The notes: generated by a model from the sequence alone, not told the origin. A DNA stretch of 64,000 bases from Kuschelorhynchus macadamiae (GCA_030620095.1 JAUTXW010002103.1:248001-312000); one strand, 5' to 3'; shown: positions 11,967-23,725, counted from the stretch's first letter. Numbers and translations are program-made.

Positions 11967-13353
11967 ATATCAATTTCTGTGCGGTCCTTGGCCATTTGGT
12001 CATATAAAGTTATACAAAACGAAAGAACTAAGGTAAGGAAATTTACTCCTTGACCATTGTGTCGAGAAACGACCAAAACATGACGCTATGTTTGTTTAAG
12101 GGCCAAGCAGCCATTTGCCACCGTGGTATCTGCCCCGGCAAGACTCATTAGACAGTTTCCTTGGGGTATCGGTATTAAAACCGACAAACAAGGTGTCATG
12201 TCGTTCGACTTTGAAAGTCGATGAGAGAAATAGGCAACCAGTGACACCAACTGTAGGTACTATGATGCAATTAAATCACTTTAGATGCGACCAACTTTGG
12301 AGCACAAGACGACACATCTGTGCAAGAATAGAAGATAAACAGAAATATGAATTTCTGTACGATTCTTGGACGTAAAATTTAGTTCTTTCGTTTCTTGTCA
12401 CAGTTTCCTATCATTTGTTAAGATAAACAATGTTGACAAGTTTACTAGTTAATCTGAGTAAACTTTGCTTGTTTAAATATCATTTTTTTTATTATTATTG
12501 CGTCAACCTTAAAATTTCTCTCTTACTGATATTTCAAGATATGACAATACATGACTTTTCGTAAAATGTACCAGAACGATTAAATATTTCTGTTAATATT
12601 ATATTTAGGTACACTAAATTTGATACAAGGGAGTTTTTGATTGTATCTGATATGATGATAATATTGTCAATATTGCAAGGTTTACAAGTTTTGCAGAAAA
12701 TAAGTACTTATTTTCTGTATAACTAGTAAACTTGGCAGCGTTGTCAATATCATCATCAGATTAGAAGCCTCCATGTATAAAATTAAGTATATTTAATTTA
12801 CGTGGGTACTGAAGTATTTCACAGTTCTTGTAATTATTCCAAAAAAATACTGTTGCTTGGGACACATGCATCCCAAACAAGGAATAAAATGACTCCTTTT
12901 TTCCATTAAATAATTGCCCGAGTCGGAAATGCTTACTCCTGCATAAATCTTTCTTGGCGTTAATGATTTACCTATTTTACATCACCTTCTTGTCTTTTTC
13001 ACGTCATTAAGGAAGAAAGTTGTATTCCGCCAAAACCGACACACTTTTTTCACCCATTATTTAATCGTAGGATAGGCACGGCCGATCGACTTTCAATAAG
13101 AGATTTGATTTTAAAAAGAGAGCAGTGTCACACAATGCAGTTTAGTCATATTTTACGAAACTGGTAAACTTGGTAACTATCCCAACAGTATCATTGGATT
13201 CAACAATGCTCTGTGTGCCAAATTTTGCATTTACGTTTATTATGTACTGAGATTTCCATACTTATGAAAGACTCAGTGTAGTAGCTTATAAGATAATTTT
13301 ATTATTCCATTTGTAAAGGAACTTGATTTACATGAACGGTAATTTTTTTGTAG
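11826..13353. repeat. Repeat-rich Vinc intron with an (AT)31 microsatellite
   Basis: An uninterrupted AT dinucleotide tract runs from 11899 to 11961. Around it, CAGAAATAT-AATTTCTGT occurs at 11961 and again at 12339, and CGAAAGAACTAA at 12018 has an inverted copy near 12378-12395. A TTTCAAGA..CAGA-CGAT-AAATAT segment at 11876 recurs near 12533-12585. A 115-bp hairpin lies at 12646-12760 (TCTGATATGATGATA at the left, its complement at the right). No coding sequence was found. Confidence 0.6.
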
Positions 13354-13551
13354 AGGAACAAATGAAGAAACATACATTCCTTTGTGATGAAGCCATCAAG
13401 AACCGCCAACCTCAGAAGATGGTGGACAATACTTCAGCTATTGCTCGTCTAGCCAACAGGGTGCTTCTGGTTGCTAAGCAAGAGTGTGACAATTCAGAAG
13501 ATCCGAATTTTATCAACGATTTAAATAGGGCTTCCGATTCTCTGCAAGGAG
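13354..13551 (+). CDS. Vinc: Vinculin exon
   Basis: Acceptor TTTTGTAG and donor GTAAGT. Reads EEQMKKHTFLCDEAIKNRQP and onward through ANRVLLVAKQECDNSEDPNF, the NR-LLVAK-E--NSEDP-F signature of vinculin. Phase 1 in and out. Confidence 0.96.
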
Positions 13552-13829
13552 GTAAGTAATATAAACATTAAGATTATTTTTGTCCCGTGTTAATGTAAAA
13601 TAGTTTTGTTTTTCAAAAGTTATACAAAAGAATTAGGAATTCAGATTAATTTTACACAAAAATGTAAGTTGAGTTGTAAAATTTAAAATAAAGTGCTTTT
13701 AAGGATGAACTTGATGATTTAAAGGCACTAATAACTGTTTATATGTTTGGCATGATTTGAAAACTTTCCTCAAGTTTGGTCTTTTATGTAACTTGTGAGA
13801 GTTATTAAATTTCCTTTTTATTATTCTAG

Positions 13830-13921
13830 CTGTTCCACCAATGGTCCAAGATGCCAAGGCTGTAGCGGTGAATCCTGCAGATCATAATGCAGTTTCAAGA
13901 TGGAGGGAATCTAATAAAGCT
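13830..13921 (+). CDS. Vinc: Vinculin exon
   Basis: Acceptor ATTCTAG and donor GTAAGT. Reads AVPPMVQDAKAVAVNPADHN and AVSRWRESNKA, the P-MV-DAKAVA motif. Phase 1 in, phase 0 out. Confidence 0.95.
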
Positions 13922-13983
13922 GTAAGTTTTATACTTTATCTCTACATTCGTTTAGTTTGTAGGCATAATATTAAATTCCTACT

Positions 13984-14186
13984 GTGAAGCTAGGTGATGT
14001 ATACATTGACTCTTTTAAGGCTTTTGACAGGATGGATCACATAGTATTACTAAACATTGCAACAATTGCAATTCCGGGTATCAGTATGAAGTTTGGTAAA
14101 AATAAATTCTGTTGTTTATTTATACATTTTGTAGCATCTGCTAAAACCGTCAGTACATTTTTAAATGAAGTATCCTATAGATTTGT
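13984..14186 (+). mobile_element. Short LINE RT fragment
   Basis: One frame reads VYIDSFKAFDRMDHIVLLN and later IAIPGISMKF. These correspond to the palm motif (D-SKAFDRVDH--LL-KL--GI) of a LINE reverse transcriptase. The following sequence (from 14188) is the end of a DNA transposon, which cuts the fragment. Confidence 0.55.
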
Positions 14187-14187
14187 A

Positions 14188-16383
14188 CAGGGTGTTCCAG
14201 CCGGGACTGAACAGGGACCTATTTTCGACCTTCCTTGTATTTTGGAAAAATTCAAAATAGCCAATCGATGTATTTTTTCTTGTACAATCCAAAAATATCA
14301 TCGAAAAAATATTTGAACCAGAAACAAAAGAGTTACGCTATGCAGTATGCTATGCTATGCATCCGGTGGGTGTTTTTTAAATGGAATGTATCGTTTTTTA
14401 TACGATTTTTGGAAAGAGTGATTTTTTTTATGTCCGTTCTGATTAAAAGATTTGATTTTGCGATAGCTGTTTATATTACATTTTAATGTTTTACAAACTA
14501 AAATTTTAGCTTCACCTGTTTAAAATATACGATAGGTTGGTATAGGTGATCAAGGTAAAATGACGTTTGAATGCTTTGTCAATAAAAATTGGCATTATTT
14601 TAATTATTCTCAAAGTCTTCACCTAAAAAATATATATTTGACTCTGATCGAAATGAAATACTCTTTGGACGAGAGACTACAGATTGTTATGCTATTTTAC
14701 AAGTGCCAAGAAAATGCAAGAAGAAGATTTATTGCAAATTTTCATAGAAATACAATACAACTCTAAGGATAAAAAACCTATTTGAGGAAAATAAAACTTT
14801 ACATGATAGAAAAAGAAATATACAAAGAAGAAGAAATCGAGACCAGGCCATTATAAATTATTTTCAAGTTAATCCAACCAAATCTATTTCGGATGCAGTT
14901 CGGGAAGTTCAGTACGTGGGCGGTGTAAGGCGCAGAAGAGTTACCCGAGGGACTGTTCACAGGACTCTGAAAATGAATGAATTTAGGCCTTTTTGTATCC
15001 TTCCACTTCAGCACCTAACACCGGCACAAAAAGAACTTCGCTTCCAATTTGTTTCTCAAATGGTAATTCGGCAAGAAAACGAAGACCCTGATTTATTCAA
15101 AAATATTGTGTGGACCGACGAAGCTACTTTCACAACATCGGGAGCATTCAACAGACATAATAGTCACCACTGGGCCGTTGAAAATCCAAAAAAGTTCCAG
15201 ACTATTAAATTTCAAGGGAGGAATTCTATTCATGTTTGGTGTGGGATAAAAAACAATAAAATTTTGGGACCAATATTTTTTAACGGGACTTTAAATGGGC
15301 ACAGATAGTATGAGTTTTTAGAAAACGAAATTGAAAATTTTTTGGAAGACTTACCATTGGCAGAATATCAGAATTTAATTTAGCAACATGATGGGGCGCC
15401 TCCTCATGCCGTGCATGATGTGGTTCAATTTTTAAATCGGCGCCATAACGAATGGATAGGGCGAAATGGAACATATGCTTGGCCGCCCAATAGCCCCGAC
15501 CTCTCAGTTTTGGATACATTTCTTTGGGGCCATTTGAAGAACGTCGTATACAGACAACGAAACGAAAATATTCAAGAGATCATGGGAAAAATTGTCGATG
15601 AAATAAACCGCCTTAACCAGGAAAATCATATTGTAACAGCAAGTTTAGAAAGGCTACAAAGGGGTTATCGATGTTGTTTCGAGAAAAACGGCGGTCACAT
15701 TGAAAACTTATATTATTAGTAATTTTATTTTATTATTTAATAATTATTTTTTATTGAATTTCTTTTTCTATCATGTAAAGTTTTATTTTCCTCAAATAGG
15801 TTTTTTATCCTTAGAATTGTATTGATGGATATATTTCTATGAAAATTTGCAATAAATCTTCTTCTTGCTTCTCTTGTATTTTCTTGGCACTTGTAAAATA
15901 GCATAACAATCTGTAGTCTCTCGTCCAAAGAGTATTTCATTTCGATCGGAGTCATATATATTTTTTTTATGTGAAGACTTCGACAATAATTAAAATAATG
16001 TCAATTTTTATTGACAAAGCATTCAAACGTCATTTTACCTTGATCACCTATACCAACCTATCGTATATTTTAAACAGTGAAGCTAAAATTTTAGTTTGTA
16101 AAACATTAAAATGTAATATAAACAGCTATCGCAAAATCAAATCTTTTAATCAGAACGGACATAAAAAAAATCACTCTTTCCAAAAATCGTATAAAAAACG
16201 ATACATTCCATTTAAAAAACACCTGATGCATAGCGTAACTCTTTTGTTTCTGGTTCAAATATTTTTTAGATGACATTTTTGGATTCTACAAGAAAAAATA
16301 CATCGATTGGCTGTTTTGAATTTTTCCAAAATACAAGGAAGGTCGAAAATAGGTCCCTGTTCAGTCCTCGCTGGAACACCCTG
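14188..16383 (+). mobile_element. Long-TIR mariner-like element, copy 1 (2196 bp)
   Basis: Both ends read CAGGGTGTTCC with TA on each side (14186-14187 and 16384-16385). The terminal inverted repeats are about 0.65 kb each (14188-14830 and 15735-16383). They are so long that the first 60 or so codons of the transposase are present in both arms, once in sense at the left and once antisense at the right. A second, 2131-bp copy with the same layout is at 51466-53596. That shows the architecture belongs to the family and is not a local rearrangement. Confidence 0.85.
14653..15719 (+). pseudogene. Mariner/Tc1-superfamily transposase, copy 1 (broken)
   Basis: Starts MKYSLDERLQIVMLFYKCQE (N-terminal HTH). 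Lesions are a small deletion and frameshift near 14747-14765, an in-frame TAG at 15306-15308 and a TAG at 15381-15383 (probably from Trp). The catalytic core is preserved: WTDEATFTTSG (first Asp), QHDGAPPH (second Asp), SPDLSVLDTFLWGHLK (third Asp). I count 40 residues between the second and third Asp, one fewer than the 41 of rosa/DD41D relatives, because the LNRRHNEWIG segment is one residue short. The ORF ends at the TAG at 15717-15719. Confidence 0.85.
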
Positions 16384-16612
16384 TACATATTTGTCTTGTG
16401 AATCTTGATTTTTAAAAATTTTAAAGCGTTTTTTCTGTGCTGATTGATCTTTTACGAATTTTTAAACTTATATACTTTTGCCTAAATTGCCCATGTAAAC
16501 ATTTAAATGAGATAATAAGAAATTATATAGTTATTCACGATTTTTTGAAAACTATATTTGATATACTCACGTTATTCACGATTTTTTGAAAACTATATTT
16601 GATATACTTCAG

Positions 16613-16700
16613 TTACTGAATGCGGTAGGACAAGTTAGGAATGCTGTACAAGTCAACCCTGAATTGCCTCCTCTTCCTGATATAAATAACCTGCATATAG
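16613..16700 (+). CDS. Vinc: Vinculin exon (end of last bundle, start of linker)
   Basis: Acceptor ACTTCAG and donor GTAAGT. Reads LLNAVGQVRNAVQVNPELPP and LPDINNLHI. The -AVG-VR-AV motif and the proline-rich start of the linker match vinculin. Phase 0 in, phase 1 out. Confidence 0.94.
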
Positions 16701-17589
16701 GTAAGTATGGGCCAGTTAATTTAAAATATTTACTTTTTCAAACTGTACTTAGCGCCAGTAACATTTTAAATTAATACAAATACTTTCTGACCTATAAAAA
16801 CTCAATTAGGCGGTCCAACAAAACAGCTGACTGCCGTAGGACAAACAATTGTTTACTTCCCTGATAAATTGGAAGCAAATTTTAAGGAATTTAAATACTA
16901 CTAAATACTACTAAATTTTAGTGCCTTTTTTGGTACAGGACTTTTTTATACTTGCGTGTTTGCTTTAAACCTCCCAAACAGTTATGATCAGTGAATATTT
17001 TTTGAAGCGCCAAAGTGAGCACGCGGAGATCGCTGAACGGTACAAACAAAAGATTTCAATAATTAAAAATATACATTATTTTGTTGTGGGAGATACTTAA
17101 TGTAATGTAGATCCAAAAGACTGTCCTCCAGTGACAAATATGGACATTGTTAGTTACCAAGTTGTTAAATTTAAATTATGTACATCCAAGTTAAAGGAAT
17201 TCGTTTTTTTAACAACCCATTCTTCTGTGTTTAATGTTTTGAGCAGCACCGAAGTATATATTTTTCATAAATAAAACTTATATATTGATAAAACAAACAT
17301 GTTTTTATTTAAATAAATAATTGTTATACATACAAGAGTAAAAAATATATAAAATTTTCAGGGTGAATATAATGGCACAGGCCAACACACATTTTGGTGC
17401 CTGCGATTTTTTAACTGTCGATTTATATTTTAGGTTATAACTGTTATAATATATAATATTTCTATTGCCAGTTAAAAAACAAAGACACATGGATTTAAGT
17501 ATTTATTGCAAAAACTTAATTTACATAATTACATTAGTCACTAATCACATAAAAATTTTCTTTTATACGACTTTCTAGAATGGAGTTTA
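16701..17589. other. Vinc intron; possible terminal repeat of a THAP element
   Basis: CAGCTGACTGCCGTAGGAC near 16823 has an inverted counterpart near 20238-20262 (GTCCTACGGCCGTC..CAGCTG). The pair may be terminal repeats of the element carrying the THAP fragment at 20042-20278. The rest is AT-rich with no coding signal. Confidence 0.35.
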
Positions 17590-19046
17590 CTAGGGCAGTT
17601 TCGCTAAGTTTTCTGGTAAACGATCTAGGTGACTGTGGAGGTAGTGAACTTTTATACTCATGTTATGCCGAGAATATTAAAATTTGAAAGCATAGTTTCA
17701 ACTAATTCTACGTAATTCTCTGCTTTATGATTGCCAAGAAAATTTTGTACTACTTGAACAAATGAACACCAAGCGTTAGATTCGGTCTCGTTCATTGATG
17801 TGGTGAATTGTGGATCTTTAACAAGTTGCCTTATTTGAGGACCATCAAATATACCAGTTTTTATTTTTTCCGTGCTAATGCCGAGAAATATACGTGACAA
17901 ATACCCAAAACAATTTCCATTTCGATTTAAAGCCTTCACAAATTGCTTCGTTAGGCCTAGCTTGATATGCAAGGGCGAGAGTAAGATTTTTTGTTAACCC
18001 AGTGCTCATTTTTAGCTCTGCTGTCCCAAAGGCACCCAAAACAAGGATATTTTGTATAACCACTCTGCTGTTCAAGGAGGAAGTTAACCATTTTTAAATC
18101 AACACAAATTGCCCACTGATGTTCTTCATATTTAATTTTTCTCAAAACTAATGCAATTGTTTCATATTCTTCCTTCATGGTAGTAGAATGACCAATAGGA
18201 ATTGAGCCATCTTTGTTACCGTTATGTGAAAGAACACATTTTAAACTAAGTTTTGAACTGTCAATAAAAAGGCGCCAATCATCTGGAGTGTATTCAGGCA
18301 AACCCATTTTTTCTAAGAGCCCTTTTATATTGTTACAGAATACCAAGTCATTTTCCTGAGCGAAAAAAGGCAGCAGATCCTTATTTCTTTTACGATAAAA
18401 TGTAATATTAGTACCTGGACAAAGTAGGTTTTTTCTTTTAGTCTGGATGCGAGTAATTCAGCGGATTCCTTTGAGAGATTCAGGTCTTTTATAAGATCGT
18501 TTAGTTCTTGATTGAAACACTGCGGAGTTACTAAATCTGCTTCAAATTCGCTGTGGTTTTCTGATTGAATTCTTTGAACTTTGTCAGACGTTGATGTTTC
18601 TGTATCATTTTCTGTCAGTTCGGATAGACTGCTGAATGATGGAACGGGTATTTCTTCCGAATGAGCTACAGGCCTTCTTGTAGAATCTAGATTAGGATAT
18701 GTCCATTTGTGTCTATTGTTTATATTTATGCCTTTAATATTAACGAGAAAAAATAGCAGTCGTCATGATGGTTTCGCGGTTCTCTCCAAACCATTGGTAC
18801 ACCAAACTTTAGGCACTTCCTCTTTCCAGTTGTCCACTGTCGCAAATGTTCAACACATGTTTTACATATGAAATGTGGGGCCTAAGATTTATCTTGATCT
18901 CTTAAATGAACGCCAAAATAGGCAAGATAAGGTCTTTTCACAAAGTCAGACATCGTTTTTCTGCTCTCTTTCAAAGTGTATTCACCACACACATAACAAA
19001 AAACATAGGGATGATTTACACAGGTACGTCTGCTTGTGGATGCCAT
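17590..19046 (-). pseudogene. Multi-copy arthropod zinc-binding protein family (function unknown), pseudogene
   Basis: The reverse strand can be read from the ATG at 19046 (MASTSRRTCVNHPYVFCYVC) to a stop near 17590, about 480 codons. The segments in order are an N-terminal CxxC pair, CKTCVEHLRQWTTGKRKC, VPMVWREPRNHHDDCYFFL, LNDLIKDLNLSKESAELLAS, DDWRLFIDSSKLSLKCVL, IPIGHS, QQSGYTKYPCFGCLWDSRA, LHIKLGLTKQFVKAL and VHYLHSHLDRLPENL. From memory this layout matches an uncharacterised protein family found in many copies in insects and hydra. The copy has an in-frame stop near 18885 and frameshifts near 18430 and 17660. Its 3' end (the expected HGERFHQ-like segment) is missing. Whether the family is mobile on its own is not clear from this sequence. 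Confidence 0.6.
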
Positions 19047-20041
19047 TGTTTCAGTTTAGTGTCTTGATACTACAAAACGACCACAATTTACACAAAATGA
19101 TAACACAACTTTACTTGGGAAAAATCGGTAATATACTAAATCGAGTACATTCAAGCAGGTATAGAAGGATCGGGTCATAGGCAATTACAGGGATAAAAGT
19201 AACTAAGAGCAGTGTATTGGGTAGTTCCTAGTATAGGAACATTGGGTCAGGACAATTCCAGATATCCATTTGGTTAATTAGATTCTGGGAAATTTCTATT
19301 TTGACGATTAAGTACATATTTATCTCTTTATTTGTTGTCCTTTATCAGAAAAAAATATCAATTAACCTGTAACCTGTATCTCAAAAACTAAAGCTGATGA
19401 CATTTTTGGAATCAGCACATTAAAAACATCTAAAATCAGATGTTAGATTTCCGGCACCAAATTTTTGTTTTCATTTTGTTACTCTGTGTAATTAATAGGG
19501 AGAAAAAGTTGTCTTTGAAATAAACCTGGTGGCAAGTGTAAAGTTACCCAATTTTTTCAGGATAATTAAACCTTCACTCTTTACCAGACTTACTGATCCC
19601 GAGAAAAAATTTAAGTTATATACTTGCACTCTAGAATGTAATGCCAAGCTGCTAAAAAATAAAAAATAGCTGTTTCATATTATCCTGCCTTGTTTTTTTT
19701 TTTCTTTTTTTAGAAGTTATCATCCAGAAACAAATTTGGACAAGAAAGTTCATGGCTTTATTGAGCTATTTGCAATCCTTGAGTTTTTTTAATTTCCACA
19801 TTTCACATAATGAACTTAAGAGCTTCCGTGCTGAATGAATAACAAGATCTTTTTGGACGGCTCAATAAAGCTGTGAATTTCTTTTTGAGTTTAGTTTTAA
19901 GTAAGAACTGTACATGATTAGCTTACCTTCATTTGTACGTAAAAATTTTGTAAAATTGGTAGACCACAACTCCTATACACAGGATAATGTCAATATGAAA
20001 AGCATACATTATTTAGGTCCTAATAAGCATCTAATAAACTT
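19047..20041. other. Vinc intron, no gene
   Basis: AT-rich intron. Bases about 19740-19765 (AAGTTCATGGCTTTATTGAGC) and about 19860-19885 form an inverted pair with a loop of about 90 bp. Nothing else was recognised. Confidence 0.45.
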
Positions 20042-20278
20042 TCAAACAATTTGAATCCTTATCCACGAAAATTCAGACAATCGTTTTTTATATGTAAAAT
20101 TGGTAATTTTTGGAATTTTAAAAAACTTGTCTCTCATCCCTCTACTTCTACAATTCACAATACAACGAAAAGAAGGCATTTTAAGACAAAAAAAAAACAA
20201 ATGTGTCCTATTATTTCCCTGTAAAAATTCGATTTTTTGTCCTACGGCCGTCAAAAACAGCTGATCAGTGATGTTCAA
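20042..20278 (-). pseudogene. THAP-domain fragment (P-element-like transposon?)
   Basis: The reverse strand contains MPSFRCIVNCRSRGMRDKFF followed by KIPKITNFTYKKRLSEFSW. The initial M-P, the C-x3-C pair and the FFKIPK motif are the first half of a C2CH THAP DNA-binding domain. The second C-x2-H pair is not found in frame, so the domain is truncated. THAP domains start P-element-type transposases and several host regulators. Possible inverted repeats at about 16823 and 20255 would favour a P-like element. Confidence 0.5.
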
Positions 20279-20326
20279 GTGGCAGAACGTTGGATTGTCT
20301 AATTAGACATTAACGTATTATTTTGG

Positions 20327-23204
20327 AAGTGTTTAGCGAATCGTCTAATGGACGTCACGTAGTAATACAAATTGCTGCATCGTCCACACAAGATTGTCTT
20401 ACCTTTAGTATCAGATTTATTATTTATTGTGGTTTTAATGATAGTTTTATTGACCAACCTGGTGCTAACCCGGGCAGTGGCGTGCTAAACGGGCCCGCGG
20501 CGCCCGTTCTGTCCCAGCTATTAGGCGAATCTGGAACATGTCCAATTTAGCTCTAGTGTTGAAAAATAAATCTGATAGAGTTGAAGCTGTTACATTCCGA
20601 AAAAAAATCGAAAATTTCCAAAACCATAAGCAATGAGGAGGCACGAGTAACAGAACCACCGACCAAACCAGAGATCACAGGATACTGGAAAAGTATTTGG
20701 TCAGAACCGAAACTACACAATAATAACGCTTCATGGATTAAAGCGGAAGAAGACAAACACAAGTGCTAGGAGGAACAAGAGGACTTTGCAATGACAACAC
20801 AAGAAGTTGCAGAAACAATCAAATACACGCATTACTGGAGATGTCCTGGAATAGATAACGTTCAGAAGTTCTGGTACAAACAGTTTACCTCCACACATGA
20901 AGCTCTCACTCGCCAAATTAATGAAATTATTTTAAAACCTAGCACACTCCCCAGTTTTCTCACCCAAGGAATAACATACCTTAAACCCAAAAATTCAGAC
21001 AATAAGGACCCGTTAAATTACCGACCTATTACGTGCTTTCCAATCCTATATAAGATCACAGCCATAATTACCAGGAGAATAGAACAACATCTAGCACACA
21101 AAAACATTCTAACGGAAGAGCAAAAAGGTTTGCAGGAAAAACAGCCGAGGATGCAAGGAGCAGCTAATTATAGACAGCGTCATCATGGATCAAACCAGGA
21201 AAAATTATAGAAACCTTCATACTGGTTACATAGATTATAAAAAAGCCTTGCTTCAATACCCCACAGTTGGCTAACCAGAGTGCTAGAACTATACAAAGTG
21301 AATAAAAACATCAGGCAATTTCTTACGCAAATCATGAGTACGTGGAAAACTAAGATCAACCTGAGAACACAAAAAGAACACATCGAAACAGAAGAGATCT
21401 ACATCAGACGAGGTATATTCCAGGGAGATTCACTCAGCGCTTTGTGGTTCCGCCTCTGTCTCAATCCACTCTCAAACACACTAAATAACACAAACTTCGG
21501 ATTCCAAATTAAACACCGAAAAAATAACCTACACAAAATAAACCATCTCTTGTACATGGATGACATAAATTATATGCAAGCACAAAGGCACAGCTAAAGG
21601 AACTCCTTAAAATCACAGAAACGTTTACCCTGGACATCAACATGGAATTTGGTATAAGTAAATGCAAGCTACTTCATATCAACAAGGGATAGTGGAAAGA
21701 CCACCCTACGAGGGAAACAATCAACAATGAAACTATAGATAACATGCTCAAAGAAGAAACATACAGATACCTAGGCTTTCATCAAAGCACCAAAATTAAC
21801 CACACTCATATCAAATCAGAGCTCAAGATGGAATTTAAAACCAGACTCACAAAGCTACTAAAAACAAAACTGAATTCCAGAAATTTAACGAAAGCTATTA
21901 ACACTTTCGCAATACCTATTCTTACGTATTCGTTTGGTATCATTAAATGGTCACACACAGACATAGAAAACATTCACATTCTCATACGCTCTGAATTCAC
22001 TAAACACAGGAAGTTACATCCCAACGCATGCAAGGAAAGGCTCACCATCGAGAGAAAAAAAGGAGGGAATTATAGATATACAGTCGCTAAATAAAAAACA
22101 AATTTATGAACTCAGAAAATTCTTTCACAACAAACAAACTAACCTCCACAAGGCAATAGTGAAGGCAGACAAGAATTATACACCGCTCGACCTGTCTCAA
22201 ACGAGCCACGCAGCAGACGCACACAGTCACATCCAATCACGACTAGAAAAGATGAACGGCTGATCTGAAAAAACACTTCACGGAAGACACAGACATAAAA
22301 ATCTTTCATATACTTGGTTACAAGAAGGGCAGCTGTTCCCCGAAACAGAAGGCTTCCTTGCCATCCAGAACAAAGTCATAGCAACTAGAAACTACCGAAA
22401 ACACATCATCAAGGACACAACCATTGAAGACGAGAGATGTAGGAGATGTCACCAAGAGAAACGATCGATCACAAAACAAGTGGATGTAGAATAATGGCCG
22501 GAACTGAATACACCGCGAGACACAACTCTGCAGCGAAGGTCGTTCATCAAGTATTAGCCACAACATACAAACTAACGGAGAACACAGACCCTTACTACCA
22601 TTATACACCAACATCCATACTTGAAAACGAAGACTACAAGCTCTACTGGGACATTGACATCCACACAGATAAAACAATCCCCGCAAACAGACCCGATATC
22701 ACCTTTCAATCCAAAAAAGAGAAAATCACTTATTTACATTGACATCCACACAGATAAAACAATGCAAACAGACCCGATATCACCTTGCAATCTAAAATAG
22801 AGAAAATCACTTATTTAATTGACATGGTTGTCCCCAACGACGAGAACGTCCAAGCGAAATACAGTGAGAAGATCGGCAAATACACCGACTTGGCAATGGA
22901 AGTAAAAAGGCTGTGGAAACAGGAAAGAGTCATCATTGTTCCTCTCGTCATATCAGTAACAGGTCTCACCCCAACAACGTTTACACCGCATTTGGCTCAA
23001 TTAGGAATTAATACAGATATTCACAGGAACATCCAAAAATCGGTCATTTTGAAAAGGTAGCATCGTTAGATCATTTCTTAATACACAATAGTTGTTTTTT
23101 TTTCCATTTTTTTTTTTATTTTTATTTTTTGTACTGACTTGGTACAAATACAACCACAGGAATACTGTGAGGTAACAAGTCATGATAATAATAATAATAA
23201 TAAT
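20327..23204 (+). mobile_element. LINE of the R4/Dong-like group with restriction-like endonuclease (decayed)
   Basis: Sense-strand pieces run in order. SYWKSIW-type pre-RT region (GYWKSIWSEP, 20680). RT fingers (DPLNYRPITCFPILYKI, 21010). RGIFQGDSLSALWF (21410). The catalytic LLYMDDI box (21550). ETYRYLGFHQSTKI and FAIPILTYSFGIIKW (21760-21950). A Cys/His motif (CRRCHQERETIDH, about 22440, with a frameshift). NRPDITFQSKKEK and IDMVVPNDE (22690-22840), which form the PD..D restriction-like endonuclease core. This order is that of R2/R4/Dong-type elements. A TAA-type repeat (ATAATAATAATAATAATAA, 23183-23203) marks the 3' tail. Stops and frameshifts are numerous. Confidence 0.8.
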
Positions 23205-23289
23205 TGTGCGCAGGTTTCTCAGTCAATACATGTGGCTGCTTTGGTTTTACCTATACCTCATCTAATATAAACAAAATAAAAAAAACAAA

Positions 23290-23725
23290 AATAATATATC
23301 AAAATTTATCAACCAATCAAGTGTATAAATTGCAACTTGATTGGTCGCCAAAATCGTGGCGATGAGGTTCTTGAGTTTTGCCAGATAATTGCAGAACCAC
23401 TTGTGTTCTTGCATATAATTTTTATGGGAACTAAAGATGTTAAAAGACACACTGGAGTCAGAATTTTTTAACCGTCTTCGTTTGTTTTTAGAAACCTATC
23501 TTTTTTTCGACACACTGCCTCCCACTTTCTTTGGGACTGTGCCTTAAATCGCGAAAGATCTTTTTTTGCATTATTTGAAATTTGTTTTTGGCCAGTTAAT
23601 TTTAAAATCCGAGTCCGCAATGTCCAAACATCAATTATTTTACTAGGATGGGTTTGCAGTATATCAAATAGCTCTTTATGGGTGAATCTCACATTTTCTT
23701 GATCCATAGCTGTAAATAAACCCAA
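23290..23725 (-). pseudogene. RAG1/Transib-like transposase fragment, second copy
   Basis: The reverse strand begins MDQENVRFTHKELFDILQTH and continues to SQRKWEAVCRKKDRFLKTNE, then a stop at 23468-23470. Directly downstream in another frame it reads LLTSLVPIKI, SAIIWQNSRTSSPRFWRPIK and LQFIH. This second part matches residues about 263-304 of the RAG1-like protein at 39220-40503 (LLTSLVPLRL, IIWQNPRSSSTRFCRPLRF). The first part resembles the N-terminal region of the same family, so the middle has been deleted. No CACTGTG end was found nearby. Confidence 0.5.

Noticed and set aside
11861..12076. ORFs of alternating Tyr/Ile in both strands
   Set aside because: They are translations of the (AT)n microsatellite.
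12115..12375. 86-codon ORF in the repeat-rich intron
   Set aside because: No family resemblance. It lies across repeated intron segments and is best explained as chance.
14188..14316. Apparent reverse transcriptase motif VQGVPAGTEQGPIF following a LINE fragment
   Set aside because: It looks like the GVPQGT motif of LINE RT, but the DNA is the mariner TIR (CAGGGTGTTCCAG..). The same translation appears at every end of that family.
16796..16900. Open stretch GPTKQLTAVGQTIVYFP as an extra vinculin exon
   Set aside because: It has an AG before it but no matching donor in phase. The LTAVGQ part also recurs in inverted form near 20255, which points to a repeat.
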